DNA of 64,000 bases, from assembly GCA_039720395.1 (NCBI GenBank), contig CM077831.1, positions 16,050,982-16,114,981 on the forward strand, written 5' to 3'. The DNA comes from Liquidambar formosana (lineage: Eukaryota; Streptophyta; Magnoliopsida; Saxifragales; Altingiaceae). Under the pieces are notes generated by a model. The model did not search any database. It was not told the origin of the DNA and saw only the letters and a list, made by a program, of their open reading frames with translations. Positions 45,228 through 56,855 of this stretch are shown here, in pieces. Both the position numbers and the translations under genes were made by a program. The first letter of the stretch is position 1; each line of letters opens with the position of its first letter.

Positions 45228-48198
45228 GATGGGTGAAAGACAACAAACAAAAAGGAGTTGCCACCTCATTTTTTAGGGAAAAGAGGAAAACCACAAAAAT
45301 GTTTTATTTTCAAAACCACATGACTCCATTAAAGGAAAAGCAAAGTCTTTGAAACCAGAAAATTGGATTCGGGGGCTAAGTTACGACGTGGGAAGGTTCT
45401 GGGCAAAGCCCATAGGCACCCACATCGCCTGAGTTGGTCTCTTAATTTGATTGGGCTAACTTAAGATCTTTTCCACTCAAATATCAGCATATATCATCAC
45501 AGGACAACATGCATATCATATATTCCATCTAAACATCCATGCACAATCACTCAAACAAAACAAAACAGAAAAAGAAAAGAAAAGAAAAGAAAAAGCCTAG
45601 GATACTTGGATCCTAGAACGGACTTGAGCCTCACGAAGAGCGCCTACGTACCATACAGCGAAATACATGGATCAAAGTCCACGTAGTTTGAAAAGAATAG
45701 GGTTACAACCTAATACAAACCTATGGTAAATACCCTAGGTTTCCTCATTTGAAAATGTATCGAATAATCCAAAATTGGAGACTTCCACGAGAGGAAAACT
45801 TTGATAGAAAATCAGAATTTTATTTTTAAAGGAAACCTTTGATAATTACCATAAGCTCGTATTAAGAAGTAACCCTAGGAGGGAGAAGAGAAAAGGAAGA
45901 AAAAGAAAGGTGAATTGGGGCACTTTCAAACCCTACTTACCTGAGCGCAAAAGCTCCAAACATTAGCCATTTCAGACCATAGCAGCCCTATTTGCAATAG
46001 GACAAGCATTGTACCTGTTTGCACCCTTACAAGTGCACACAATCATGCAAAGAAAGCAATATGCAAATCTGGACAGAACCTTGACAAGGCCTAAAATCAT
46101 CCATTAATCATGCAAACAATAAGAATAATGAATAACTAAGGACTCTAACTCAATCCTACATGCAATGACTCTACTAACATGCATAAAAACCTATGAAAGA
46201 CACACTAACAAGCATGGAAGACTCCAATAACATCAATAAACATGATAACAAAGCATATTCTAACCAAAAAGATGTCATTTTATGTAAAATATGAAAATAG
46301 GTCTTCCTACGGCGAGCTTTCTTAAGCGAAACTATCCTAGGATAATTTCATGTAAGAAAGTCGTTATGGGGAGGTGCAATCAGCATATCCTACGTAAAAT
46401 ATATACCCTAGAATACAATAGAAGTGATTTCATGCTTAAACACATCACAGAAGGCTCTCATGCGAAACCTCACTCAACGAAAAGGATAATTATCCTTAGA
46501 AAAGGATAATACCTCCAAAAACTCTATAAAACATACTATATGAATGCAAACCTAGCATGATTCAACTATATGCAGCATATATAGAATGACTATGATGAGA
46601 AACAACTCAAAAAGCTAAGCTAAGCATGCTGTATGAAACTTGTGCGATTTCAGGGTTATCGAAACCCTAATCTCACAACTATGCATTAAAACCTATGAAA
46701 CGACTCTAAGACATGCTCAAATTATCATGAATATCATTCATATCATATATATTAACTAACAGGAGCATCAACTCATGATAACAATCACAGCAACCTAGAC
46801 ATGTGAACTATACATGATTTAAAAGGATAGAACGAATAAGGCTATCAAATCCTTGGTAAACCAGGGATTATCAAGCATATAAAGCCATAAACTATCCTAA
46901 AATCATTCATATAACATCACATAAACATTGAATTCCATCCATAAGAAGAACAATCTCATGCACCATAACTATCCTAGAAGAAGAAGAAGAAGAAGAAGAA
47001 GAAGAAGAAAAAGAAGAAGAAAATTCATGTTCAGCATTGAAGGGATAGGCTTACCTCTTGTAGACTCTTCCTTGTCTTCAAACCTCTTGTTTCCTTGCCT
47101 GCTTGGGGTTGAAGAGCCTCCTCTTGAAGTCCTTCTAGCTCTCCAAACTCGTAGCTCCCTTTCTCTCTAAGTGTAAAGTGCTATTAACCTCCTCCTATGT
47201 GCTGAATACCATGTCCTTTATATAGAGAACTGACCCCCTAAACCAATGGCTAAGATTAATTCATTAAATAATGATCCTAGGGCTATTAGAGACTCTCTTG
47301 GTGCTCAAACAATTCAAACCTACACACTCCTAAGCTCAGACAAGTTGTTTTGGCAGAGGAAACCGTCAAAAGAGGGAAGATAGAGTCAGAATTTGAGTTG
47401 AGAAAGGAGTCTCTCGGGTGACCATCTAGGCCTGGACAGTTAGCCGTCTGGGCCTAGACGGCTGACCGTCCAGCCCCAGACGGTTATCCGAGGGTCTCCT
47501 ATATTTGCTCCGCTTTTGACTCCCACTTGCTGTAGAAGTCCTAAAATCTTCAAATTAAGTCCGATTTTGACGAAATAAAAGCCAAAACGACCGTGTTTCG
47601 AAGGGGAACACATTTTTAGGCATTTTAGGACAAAAATCCTTAACCATGGGTGCATGGTTAGGTTTTACAAAGGTAGTTAACCATGGTGCTTCACCGTCGC
47701 TAAGCTGGGTTTGTACACGAGGTCGAACCGAATGCTTTCCCAATCGAAAATTGATCTTTCTAAACATGTTTAGGACATAAATAAAGCCCAATTGAAGTTA
47801 AATGAGAGAAAATTGATTGGGTCTTATGAGTCAATTTGAGCAAACCAAGAAAGGATCTTTTAGCCAACCCGAACCATTACGAGCCGAATTGATCTTAAAC
47901 CATTAATTCATGAAATTGAACCTATATATAGACTCTATATACTCATATGAACTTGATGGAATGACTCGGGATTCATTTCAAGGTCAAATGGAAAATATAC
48001 GGCTTAAAAGACGATTATGCCCTTAAAGTCGCAAAAGTTCTTATTGACTATCGAAATGAACTCCAAATCACTTCAAAATTCATACACATGATATTCAATG
48101 CTATAGAAACTCAATGCAAAAGACTAGACTCAAAAAGGACTCAAAATCCTACATGAAATGATATGCCCTAGCTAAGGTGACAAAAATGGGGTGTGACA
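45228..48198 (-). mobile_element. LTR C (about 2.97 kb), minus orientation, truncated at its 3' end
   Basis: The minus strand begins at 48198 with TGTCACACCCCATTTTTGTC. It contains the conserved GGATCCAAG/GCCTACGTACCAT block at 45595-45690 and ends at 45228 without the final GGTTCACA. It is closely related to LTR D (52855-55493) and more distantly to LTRs A and B. It interrupts Helitron copy 1 between about 45170 and 48199. A (GAA)n run lies at 46976-47021. Its left target duplication is missing. Confidence 0.8.
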
Positions 48199-49122
48199 CC
48201 TCCCATAAATCTTCGTCGTAGTGCACGTTTAGAAATAAGAAGAATGTTCAAAATGCTTGAGTGCAAATGTTTAAGAGAAGGGACTCTAGTTAGAAATCAT
48301 GGCTTTAAAAAAATTCAAATGGGCTGGACTTTACGGGAATTTGGATACAAAGTGCCTGACCAATATTTAATGGATACAAGTTTGAAGACATTGCCGTCAA
48401 GTTGGGACACAGTGAAGGGTAGTGTGCTCCAAGAACACAATCCTTCTTCCACTATAGAGTTGGTGATGTTGTTGGAAGAAAAAGAGCGTAATGTGCACCC
48501 TTTGTGGATAGCATTGGAGACAGATCGAATGCCTCTAAATTCAACTGTGCGAGATCACGTGCTCGGTAAATAAGATATATACAACAGGCTTAGTGCAAGA
48601 GGTTTCAGTCTATACCTTTCTATTTTGACTCATGCGATAGTGAGCACACTCCCCCCTTCGTGGCCAATAAAAACTATATGGCGAGTAATGGAAAAATAGA
48701 ATGTGGGCACGAAAGATTTATTGGTTTTTTTGGAGAAGGAAGAGCGCATATATGATCCCATGTGGGTAGAATTTCTCAAAAAAGAGATGGTTTCAACTTC
48801 TTCTGTTTATTGCCATATTATGTGCAAATATGACTTATGGCAAGAGTTGCAAAAAAGAGGATATATCGTTGATTTTTCTATTTTTGTTGAAGCTGTCGTC
48901 AATACTTTGCCATGATCTTGGCCACATGTAGTGTCCAAAACCATTTGTGCAAAACATCCTCCAAATTTAACTGCATTGGTAAAAGTTTTAGAAGAAGTTG
49001 AAGATGATATAATATTATCTGCAACATTGGATGAAGCAGAGCAGAATGAAGATATGATATTATTAAGAGCATTGGATGAGGTGGAGCATAACGTGATGAC
49101 AAAAATTCAAGCTACCAAATGA
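48199..49122 (+). pseudogene. Three tandem gag (UBN2)-like modules downstream of the Helitron helicase
   Basis: Three successive degenerate modules can be read. Module 1 (about 48200-48560): FGYKVPDQYLMD, LKTLPSSWDTVKGSVLQEHN, ELVMLLEEKERN. Module 2 (about 48590-48800): GFSLYLSILTHAIVSTLPPS followed by W, then DLLVFLEKEERIYDPMW. Module 3 (about 48830-49120): GYIVDFSIFVEAVVNTLP, a stop, SWPHVV, then LVKVLEEVEDDI. Each has an aromatic/hydrophobic helix, an LPxSW turn and an acidic leucine-rich helix. That pattern resembles the UBN2/gag-polypeptide fold of copia-type retrotransposons. Module 1 recurs after the helicase in Helitron copy 2 (55791-55494), so it belongs to the Helitron or was next to it before duplication. 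The function is unknown, and stops show it is not active. Confidence 0.55.
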
Positions 49123-50988
49123 TTTACTACCCACTTTCAAGGTAAATTGTAGGTATTTATTGTGAATTGGATATTATCCTCTATTTAAGCATATCAACAC
49201 AACTTGCTAATAAATTTTCATTTTACAGGTTGTTGGTGAATGAGATGATCTCAGTCTGGAAATTGTCTACTAACCCAAAAAATCACTTTTTGTGTCTCTA
49301 TATACCTTTTATAGTTGTTTTTTGGAATTGGGATTAGTCGATGGTTAATCATCTTAGCTATTGTTGATGACATTTTTTGTATGACAACTTTTTGGTCATC
49401 AATTGTAATTATATGGTTGTGACCTTTGTATACGTTATAACTGATAAAATATAATACCAAAGAATATCAATTTGCAATGTTTAATGGATGTTTTTAAATT
49501 GCTGTTGTATTCTGTCTAAATATGGCATTACTTTTCCTTTCATCGATTGTCGGGCATTATGTAGTCAAGTGTGTTGAACTATTTGCTTAGAATGCCTATA
49601 TTTAACATGGGACCTCATCAAATTTTAATGGTAAGTTACAAACTCTGCCCTTTTTTTTTTTTTTTTTCTCTCCATCTATAGTGGCCTATTGATCGAGTTT
49701 GGTGATATGCAGATATAACAGGTTTTGTAGATCGAGAAAGGCTGCCTTCAAAATTGGTCAAAACCCCTCTGGTCTTTTATCCATGTATGCATAGTCTCTC
49801 TCTCTCTCTCTATTTATGTGTGCGTATGCGTTATTCAACTAGCGAGATTTACGCTATTGTTATTAGTGTACTTGCTTTCTTTAAGTTTAAAATTTGTTTT
49901 CTTTTCACTGATGGAAAGGGTTTTGTGTCTATCTTGATAATTAAAATATACGTGACAATCCCAAGTGGTAAAGTAGTTGTTTTGGAATGTTACGCTCCAT
50001 GTAGTGAAATTGGGTTAGACTTCATATGGAAAATGTAACATTGTATTGATTTAACAAGAATGATGCAACACCTGGAGCCACACCAACTATGGGAAAAATT
50101 TCAAGAGCATCAACCCTTGCCCGTTCATAAGGAAAAGGATGAAAAGGTATTTCCAAAACAATATAATGACTTATATTTCAGGTTAGACAATTTCCAGTTT
50201 TTAGTCCTGGTTGGAAGTGCATTATCAAAAGCTGATAACACATAAATTAAGAAATTGGTGAAGAAGGAGTGGAATCGGTTAATGGCTGAAAAGGATGTGT
50301 AAGCTACCTAACCTTATTAATATTTATGCCTTTAAATGTAAAGTATTGAATAGATATCTATTTTTATTTAAAGAAAAAAAAAAAAACAGATGAGTCGTAC
50401 TTCATGATGTACACACCATATGCTAACCACTTCTCAAACTTTGGTGTAGAGATAATGTTAAAAATTCGACTAAAAGAAGAAGAGACGCTCGCAATATTGC
50501 AAAGGTGACATTTTGATTACAACCTATATCATGTAGTATTGCTTACAAGTAACTTAATATTATTTATACCGTGTCTTGCAGTCTTTTAGGCGTCGTAGAA
50601 AAAAGCATGCAAAGAAATATAAGTTAATGTGTACTGCTATCACAAAGTATGTTATTTATTTTCAAATCCTATATTTTCTATTATGCTAATCTCCAACTTA
50701 ATAAATTACATCTGACAATGCTTTTCCTAATAGTATATTTATGCATGCAATATTTTATTTTCTTAGGTATATAGCTGATGTTACTGGAAAACAACTAGAA
50801 GACACTCTCAAAGATCAAACCAATGGTATGTAGTTATTATGAGTTGGATGTTATTCACCATTTGGGAGTACCAAAAACCAACTGCTAATTGATCTTCATT
50901 TCACAGGTGGTTGTTGAATGATATGATCTCAATTGGAGACTGGCTGATGTTCCAGTGATCATTTTTTGGTTTTTCTTTATGTTTTTGC

Positions 50989-50989
50989 T

Positions 50990-51020
<31 letters not shown>
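50989..51020. repeat. Poly-T run (about 30 bases)
   Basis: An uninterrupted T run inside the second paralogous segment. It is absent from the first, so it was gained after the duplication. Confidence 0.9.
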
Positions 51021-51460
51021 GTGGTCCATATATATACCCTTCTGGTTGCCTTTTGGTTTTGGGATTAGTGTATAGTTTGTTGTTAGGTCCATTGTGAATG
51101 AAATTTTTTGTATAGAAACCTTTTGGTCATCAATTATATAGATAGATGTGATGTGTATTCTTTTGAATTGGTAAATACAATACCGAAGAATATTAATTTC
51201 TGCTATATATGTGGCTTGATTGTTTTATTGTTTACTTGAATTTTATTTTAACCTTTTTGTTGTTCATTGTACTTTGTTATTTGACTTATATAGGTCTATC
51301 GATCATGCTCATTTGAGTATAGCCAACCTTTCACCTACACAAAGGTAAGCTACTGTTATTACATACTATGATAGGTTCCTTCAATTTGTATCTCTTTGTT
51401 TCATATTAAAGCCACTGCAGTTCACTTACCCAATTTTAGGATACAACCTGTTTGATTCAT

Positions 51461-51490
51461 CTATCTATCTATCTATCTATCTTTCTCTCT
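51461..51490. repeat. (CTAT)n microsatellite
   Basis: Six ATCT units followed by CT repeats. Confidence 0.95.
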
Positions 51491-51759
51491 CTTAGGTTTC
51501 TCACACTCATTTTAATTGATCCCTTATCTCTCACTTCCTCTCAACCCACACACCACACGTGTACTCACCTCTCCTTGGTTTCAACCTTCACATTGCGAGG
51601 TCATCATAATACAACCTTGCTTGGCTATTTATTTGTTTACCTCTTTTTTTTTATAAAGAAATTGTTAATATTTGGTCAGTTCTCTCCACTTTCTCTTTCT
51701 ACTTTGCATCTGTAGGATGGGAAGGAAGCGAGAACAAATTCAGCCCTCCTTCAAGAACA

Positions 51760-52834
51760 AATTCCCCTTTTTAGGCCATAACCAAAACATTTTAACAAGA
51801 TTTCCATGACTGCACTAAATTTGATAAGTGTAATCTTATGAAGCATGCCCTTAGTTAGACATCTCATCCCCAAGGGTACCTTGAAGTGTAAGGCGACATA
51901 CTAAAGGCATGAAGGTGAGTCACTTATCTTTAGGTTCTAGCCATTAACCATTTTTAAAACAATCAACAATTTCATTTCCCCAAACATGACAATGCAATAT
52001 GTGCAAGCAAACTATGGACCAGGTCCAAACATGATATCTCCTTAGTTGGACACCTCATCCTTAAAAGTGTCCCTTAAGACGAAGGGTGAGGTGACATACT
52101 AAGGACATAAAGATAAATGAACCCCTACTTCCTAACCTTTGATCAAACTTTTCATTCCAGACAAGCCCCTATTATTTTACTTTAAAGCCCATGATTTAAA
52201 TGGTCTCAACTCATACACTTTTAATTAGTCACTCCCCTCCTTCCTCTAGGGAGCCCCTTAGGTGAAAGGTGGAGGTACTTGTTAAAGGTATGCAGGTGAG
52301 GCCACATAATATTAATTCTTGATCATTACCCATGGTTAAAGCAAACACAAGCACTCATCACATCTCACAAAAATTTGGCAGCATATCATTACAACAAAGT
52401 GTGTGCATAAGGGTAATTCAATGATGTCCTAGAAGGCCCATTACATGTATTTCTTTCTTTTAAGAGGGTAGGCTAGGGTCCTCAACTTTGATTGTACCAA
52501 TCCTTATACCTAACCACATGTGACATCAGGAATGCCGCGTCGGTCCAGCAGTACGTGATTGGTCCATTCAATATACCCAAGGGCAAGCCTAAGGGTACTA
52601 GGCAAGAGAGGTTTGATAGCTTCGCCCAACACATGGAATCATGAAAACCAAAGTTGAACTAGGCTAGCAGTTGGCAAGGATACATCGAGGGACAATCGAA
52701 TTCATCATGCAACAATTGCGCACACAATGCAATGAATGAAAGCACACAATCAAGCAGATGCAAGTGATTGATTTTATTAAACAATAAGAAATCAATTCAG
52801 CCCAATCAAATTAAATGAGTCTAGCCCTCGATAT
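51760..52834 (-). mobile_element. Leader region of gypsy-type element D
   Basis: This is the internal sequence following the PBS of LTR D on the minus strand. It contains three diverged repeats near 51845, 52040 and 52240, about 195 bp apart (CACCTCATCC, AAGGCGACATACTAA-like). No gag or pol is present. The element is cut off near 51760, where Helitron-side sequence begins. Confidence 0.6.
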
Positions 52835-52854
52835 CCCCAGTGGAGTCGCCAAAC
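52835..52854 (-). promoter_or_regulatory. Primer-binding site of element D
   Basis: On the minus strand TTTGGCGACTCCACTGGGG directly follows the GGTTCACA end of LTR D. TGGCGACTC...CTGGGG is the PBS form seen in Tat/Ogre-type gypsy elements. Confidence 0.8.
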
Positions 52855-55493
52855 TGTGAACCCACGAAAAAATGCGGCCCACAAGGGTTTGGCAAAAAGA
52901 TGGGTGAAAGACAACAAACGAAAAGGAGTCGCCACCTCATTTTTTAGGGAAAAGAGGAAAACACAAAAATGTTTTATTTTCAAAACCACATGACTCCATT
53001 AAAGGAAAAGCAAAGTCTTTAAAACCAAAAATTAGATTCGGGGGCTAAGTTATGACGTGGGAAGGTTCTGGGCAAAGCCCATAGGCACCCACATCGCCCG
53101 AGTTGGTCTCTTAATTTGATTGGGCTAACTTAAGATCTTTTCCACTCAAATATCAGCATATATCATCACAAGGCAACATGGATAACATATATTCCATGCA
53201 ATCATCCATGCATAATCAATCAAATAAAACAAAACAAAAAAAGAAGAAAAGAAAAGAAAAGCCTAGGATACTTGGATCCTAGGACGGACTTGAGCCTCAC
53301 GAAGAGCGCCTACGTACCATGCAGCGAAATACATGGATCAAAGTCCACGTAGTTCGAAAAGAATAGGGTTAAACCCTAATAGAGAGTTATGATAAACCTT
53401 AGGTTTCCTTCCATAGTGATTTTCAAAGATAAAATGATTCTTAATCAAAAATCCAACAGAAGATATAAACTTTTGAAAAGGAGTGGAAAGAAGCCCCAGA
53501 GTTGACTATATCCCTCTATTAGAGAATAACCTTTGGAGGGAGAAGAGAAAAGAAAAGTTAATAAAAGTGAATTAGGGCACTTCATACCCTACTTACCTTG
53601 TGCAATTTACTCCAAGCAATATCAAGCTTAAGCCATAGCGACCTTATTTGCAATAAGGCAACTATTGTACCTGTTTGCACCCTTACACGTGCTCAAAGCA
53701 TATCAAAAAGGATAACATAACAATCTGGACAGAATAGTACTAAGGCTCAAAGTCATCCACTAATCACATTATCAACAAAAACAGTGAATAAATAGAGATC
53801 TTAATGCAACCCTAATCTCATGTCATGCATAAAAACCTAAAAATCCACTACATGCATGCAAAAACTATCATAGTTATTCTATATATATCATATACATAAT
53901 AACCATGAAGAAAAACATAAAAGAAAACCTATTCTATCATGCTATAGGAAACTCGTGTGAATTTAGGGTTATCGAAACCCTAATTTCACAACTATGCATT
54001 AAAACATATGAAATGACTCTAACACATGCTCAAATCATCATGAATATCATTCATATCATATGTATTAACTAACAGGAGCGTCAACTCATGACAACAATCA
54101 CAGCGAATAGACTATATGAACTATGCATGATTTAAGAAGACAAAAAGAATAACGCTTTCAAATCCTTAGTAAACTAAAGATTATCAAGCACATAGAACCA
54201 TGAATCATCTTAAAATCATTCATATCATATCACAAAAGCATGGAATTAACCTAACATGTGGAGTTACAACATGCACTAGAACTATCATAGAAGAAGAAGG
54301 AGAAAAAGAAGGAGAAGACCTATATTCAGCATTCAAAAAGAGTGCTTACCTCTTGTAGAACCTCCCTTGCCTTCAAAGTCCTTGTTCTCTTGCTTGCTTA
54401 GGGTTGAAAAGCCTTCTCTTGATGTCCTTCTAGCTCTCCAAACTCGTAGCTCCCTCTCTTTCTAAGTGTAAAGTGCACTTGTGGCCCCCATATGTGCTGA
54501 ATATCATGTTCTTTATATAGAGGATTGACCTTATGAACCAATGGCTAAGATTAATTCATTAAATAATGATCCTAGGGCTATTAGAGACTCTCTTGGTGCT
54601 CAAACAACTCAAATTTACTCACTTTTAGAAGGAAACAACTTGCAAAGGCGGAGGAAACCGTCACAGGAGGAAGGAAGAGGTAGAATCCCACTTAAAGACG
54701 GATTCCCTCGGGTGACCGTCCGGGCTTGGATGGCTGACCATCTGGGCTTGGACGGCTGACTGTCTGGCCCCAGATGGTCACCCGAGGGCTCCCATCAGCA
54801 TTCCTCGGTTAGACTCCCTCACCTTCTAGAAGTCTTTCGGGGGTCAAATTAAGTCCGATTTTGACGAAATAAAAGCCAAAATGACCGTGGTTTGATGAGG
54901 AACACATTTTTAGACATTTTAGGACAAAAATACTTAACCATGGGTGCATGGTTAGGTTTTACAAAGGCGGCTAGCCATGGTGCACCACTGTCGCAAAGCT
55001 AGAATTTGCACACAAGGTTAAGCCAAATGCTTTCCAAATCAAAATTCAACATTTTAAAGCATGTTTAGGGATAAAATAAGGCCCAATTGAAATTAAATGA
55101 GAGAAAATTAAGTGGGTCACATGAGTCAATTTGAGCGAACCAAGAAAGGGTCTTTTAGCCAACTTGAACCGTTATTTGCTGAATTGTTCTTAAACCACTA
55201 ATTCATCAAATTGAACCTATATATAGACTCTATATACTCATATGAACTCTAATTGACAACTTGGAGATCATTTCAAAGTCTAATGGGAAGGATACGACTT
55301 AAAAGACAATAATGCCCTTAAAGTCACAAAATCTCTATTTGACTATTGAAACCTTCTCCAAATCAAACCAAAATTCATATGCATGATCTTCAATGCCATA
55401 AAATCCTAATGCAAATGCCTAGACTCAAAAATAAAATAAAAACCTATATGAAATGATGACCTCAAACTAGGGTGACAAAAATGGGATGTGACA
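52855..55493 (-). mobile_element. LTR D (2,639 bp), 5' LTR of a truncated gypsy-type element
   Basis: The minus strand begins at 55493 (TGTCACATCCCATTTTTGTC) and ends at 52855 (GGGTTCACA), followed by a PBS, so it is a 5' LTR. It is close to LTR C throughout. It interrupts Helitron copy 2 inside the first UBN2-like module (after LLEEKER). The distal LTR and the left target duplication are not in the window. Confidence 0.85.
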
Positions 55494-55791
55494 CACGCTC
55501 TTTTTCTTCCAACAACATCACTAACTCTATAGCGGAAGAAGGATTGTGTTCTTGGAGCACACTACCCTTCACTGTATCCCAACTTGACGGCAATGTCTTC
55601 AAAATTTTATCCATTAAATATTGGTCGGGCACTTTGTATCCAAATTCCCGCAAAGTCCAACCCATTTGAATTTTTTTAAAGCCATGCTTTCTAACTGGAG
55701 TCCTTTCTCTTAAACATTTGCACTCAAGCATTTTGAACATTCTCATTATTTCTAAACGTGCACTACAACGAAGATTTATGGGAGGATGCAT
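55494..55791 (-). pseudogene. Helitron copy 2: UBN2-like module 1, cut by LTR D
   Basis: The minus strand reads MHPPINLRCSARLEIMRMFK, GYKVPDQYLMDKILKTLPSS and ELVMLLEEKER, then enters LTR D. It parallels 48199-48490 of copy 1. The frame is open to the insertion point. Confidence 0.6.
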
Positions 55792-56301
55792 ATCTAACTA
55801 TTGAAGAAAAAACAACGCAAAAATTGGTTAAAGAAGAAGTAAAACATGTTGTTTTCAATTCAATAGTCTAAGATTAACACCTAAAGTTATAAATTAAGAG
55901 AGAAAAATTAAAAGTCATGTTTCCCATTCAGTAGGAAACAATGAAATCAAATTTAGAATATAAAAGTTCAATTCCCAAAACTATTGACACATAAAACGTT
56001 TGACACAAAGATAAGAAAAATGGGACAAATATGCATTTCAGAACTCACAGTTTATAAATCCTTACATAACAGTTGTAAACAATTAGAATTGTAGTGTGTA
56101 TAATAATGAATTAATGGACGATGTGTATACATGAAAACTGAAGAAAGTAAACCCAAAAAATTGGTATAAACATTTATCTAGTCGTCGCGACGAAAATACG
56201 AAACAATAAAATACAACAAATATCAAAGCAGACTCTATACAAAACCTTTAATGAAGGAAGGATAAGGAACTAATGCAGTTGGAGTGTACAACGATACCAC
56301 A

Positions 56302-56855
56302 TAATCACTCCGGAATGTTGTTAAAGACTTCTCTATACAACACATTTTGTGTGAAATCCTTTGGAAGCCCTTTTTTATTCACTATCAAAACCTTCAAACC
56401 GGACAGGGAGGTGACATGCGATATTGCCATATAAAGTTGGCCATGGGTGAAAACGGGGTTAGGAAGATATAGACCAACCCTCGTCAAAGTTTGCCCTTGA
56501 CTCTTATTAATAGTCATTGCAAATGCCAGCTTTATGGGAAATTGCCTTCTTCTCAGCATGAATGGCCAACGGGTGGTAGAAAGTGACAGCTTAATACGTG
56601 GAATGAGTACTATCCCATCCATATTAGAACCTGTAATTGCTCTGGCCTTAATAACTCGATCTCCCAGCTTATGAATTATTAAGCAAGTTTCATTACATAA
56701 ACCCATAGATTGATTGATGTTTCTCAGAAGCACGATTAGTGCTCCAACTTTTAACTACAAACAATGGGCTGGAAGTCTGGGAAAATTTAGTGAGTGCAAC
56801 AACTCAGGAAGATTTATGTCTTGTTCAAGGTCACCATTCTCAGTTGGACACAGTC
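56302..56855 (-). pseudogene. Helitron copy 2: helicase C-terminal part
   Basis: It encodes LLRNINQSMGLCNETCLIIH, AFAMTINKSQGQTLTRVGLY and HGQLYMAISHVTSLSGLKVL, the final helicase motifs of RepHel. It parallels 44190-44660 of copy 1. The upstream end at 56855 abuts solo LTR B. The short segment next to it (DLEQDINLPELLHSLN, in another frame) shows one frameshift near 56737. Confidence 0.85.
56851..56855. repeat. 5-bp target-site duplication, left (LTR B)
   Basis: CAGTC, repeated at 59638-59642. Confidence 0.85.

Larger units (their letters stand above)
49123..51760 (+). other. Unidentified multi-exon coding-like DNA (Helitron 3' part?)
   Basis: Several short open pieces are bounded by AG and GT: near 49715 (ITGFVDRERLPSKLVKTP), 49967-50280 (VVVLECYAPC, ALSKADNT, KKLVKKEWNRLMAEKDV), 50400-50500 (MMYTPYANHFSNFGVEIMLK), 50590-50650 (RRRKKHAKKYKLMCTAITK), 50768-50825 (YIADVTGKQLEDTLKDQTN) and 51295-51760. 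I do not recognise the family. Segments 49139-49480 and 50823-51205 are diverged copies of each other that include an intron and a C-terminal Cys codon followed by stop or Trp-stop. Confidence 0.4.

Noticed and set aside
46928..47170. An 80-residue frame with an Arg-rich stretch
   Set aside because: The Arg run is the (GAA)n microsatellite of LTR C read in another frame.
45228..55493. LTRs C and D as the two LTRs of one retrotransposon
   Set aside because: The sequence between them at 48199-51760 is Helitron-side sequence, not gag-pol. Each LTR also has its own insertion point in a different Helitron copy.
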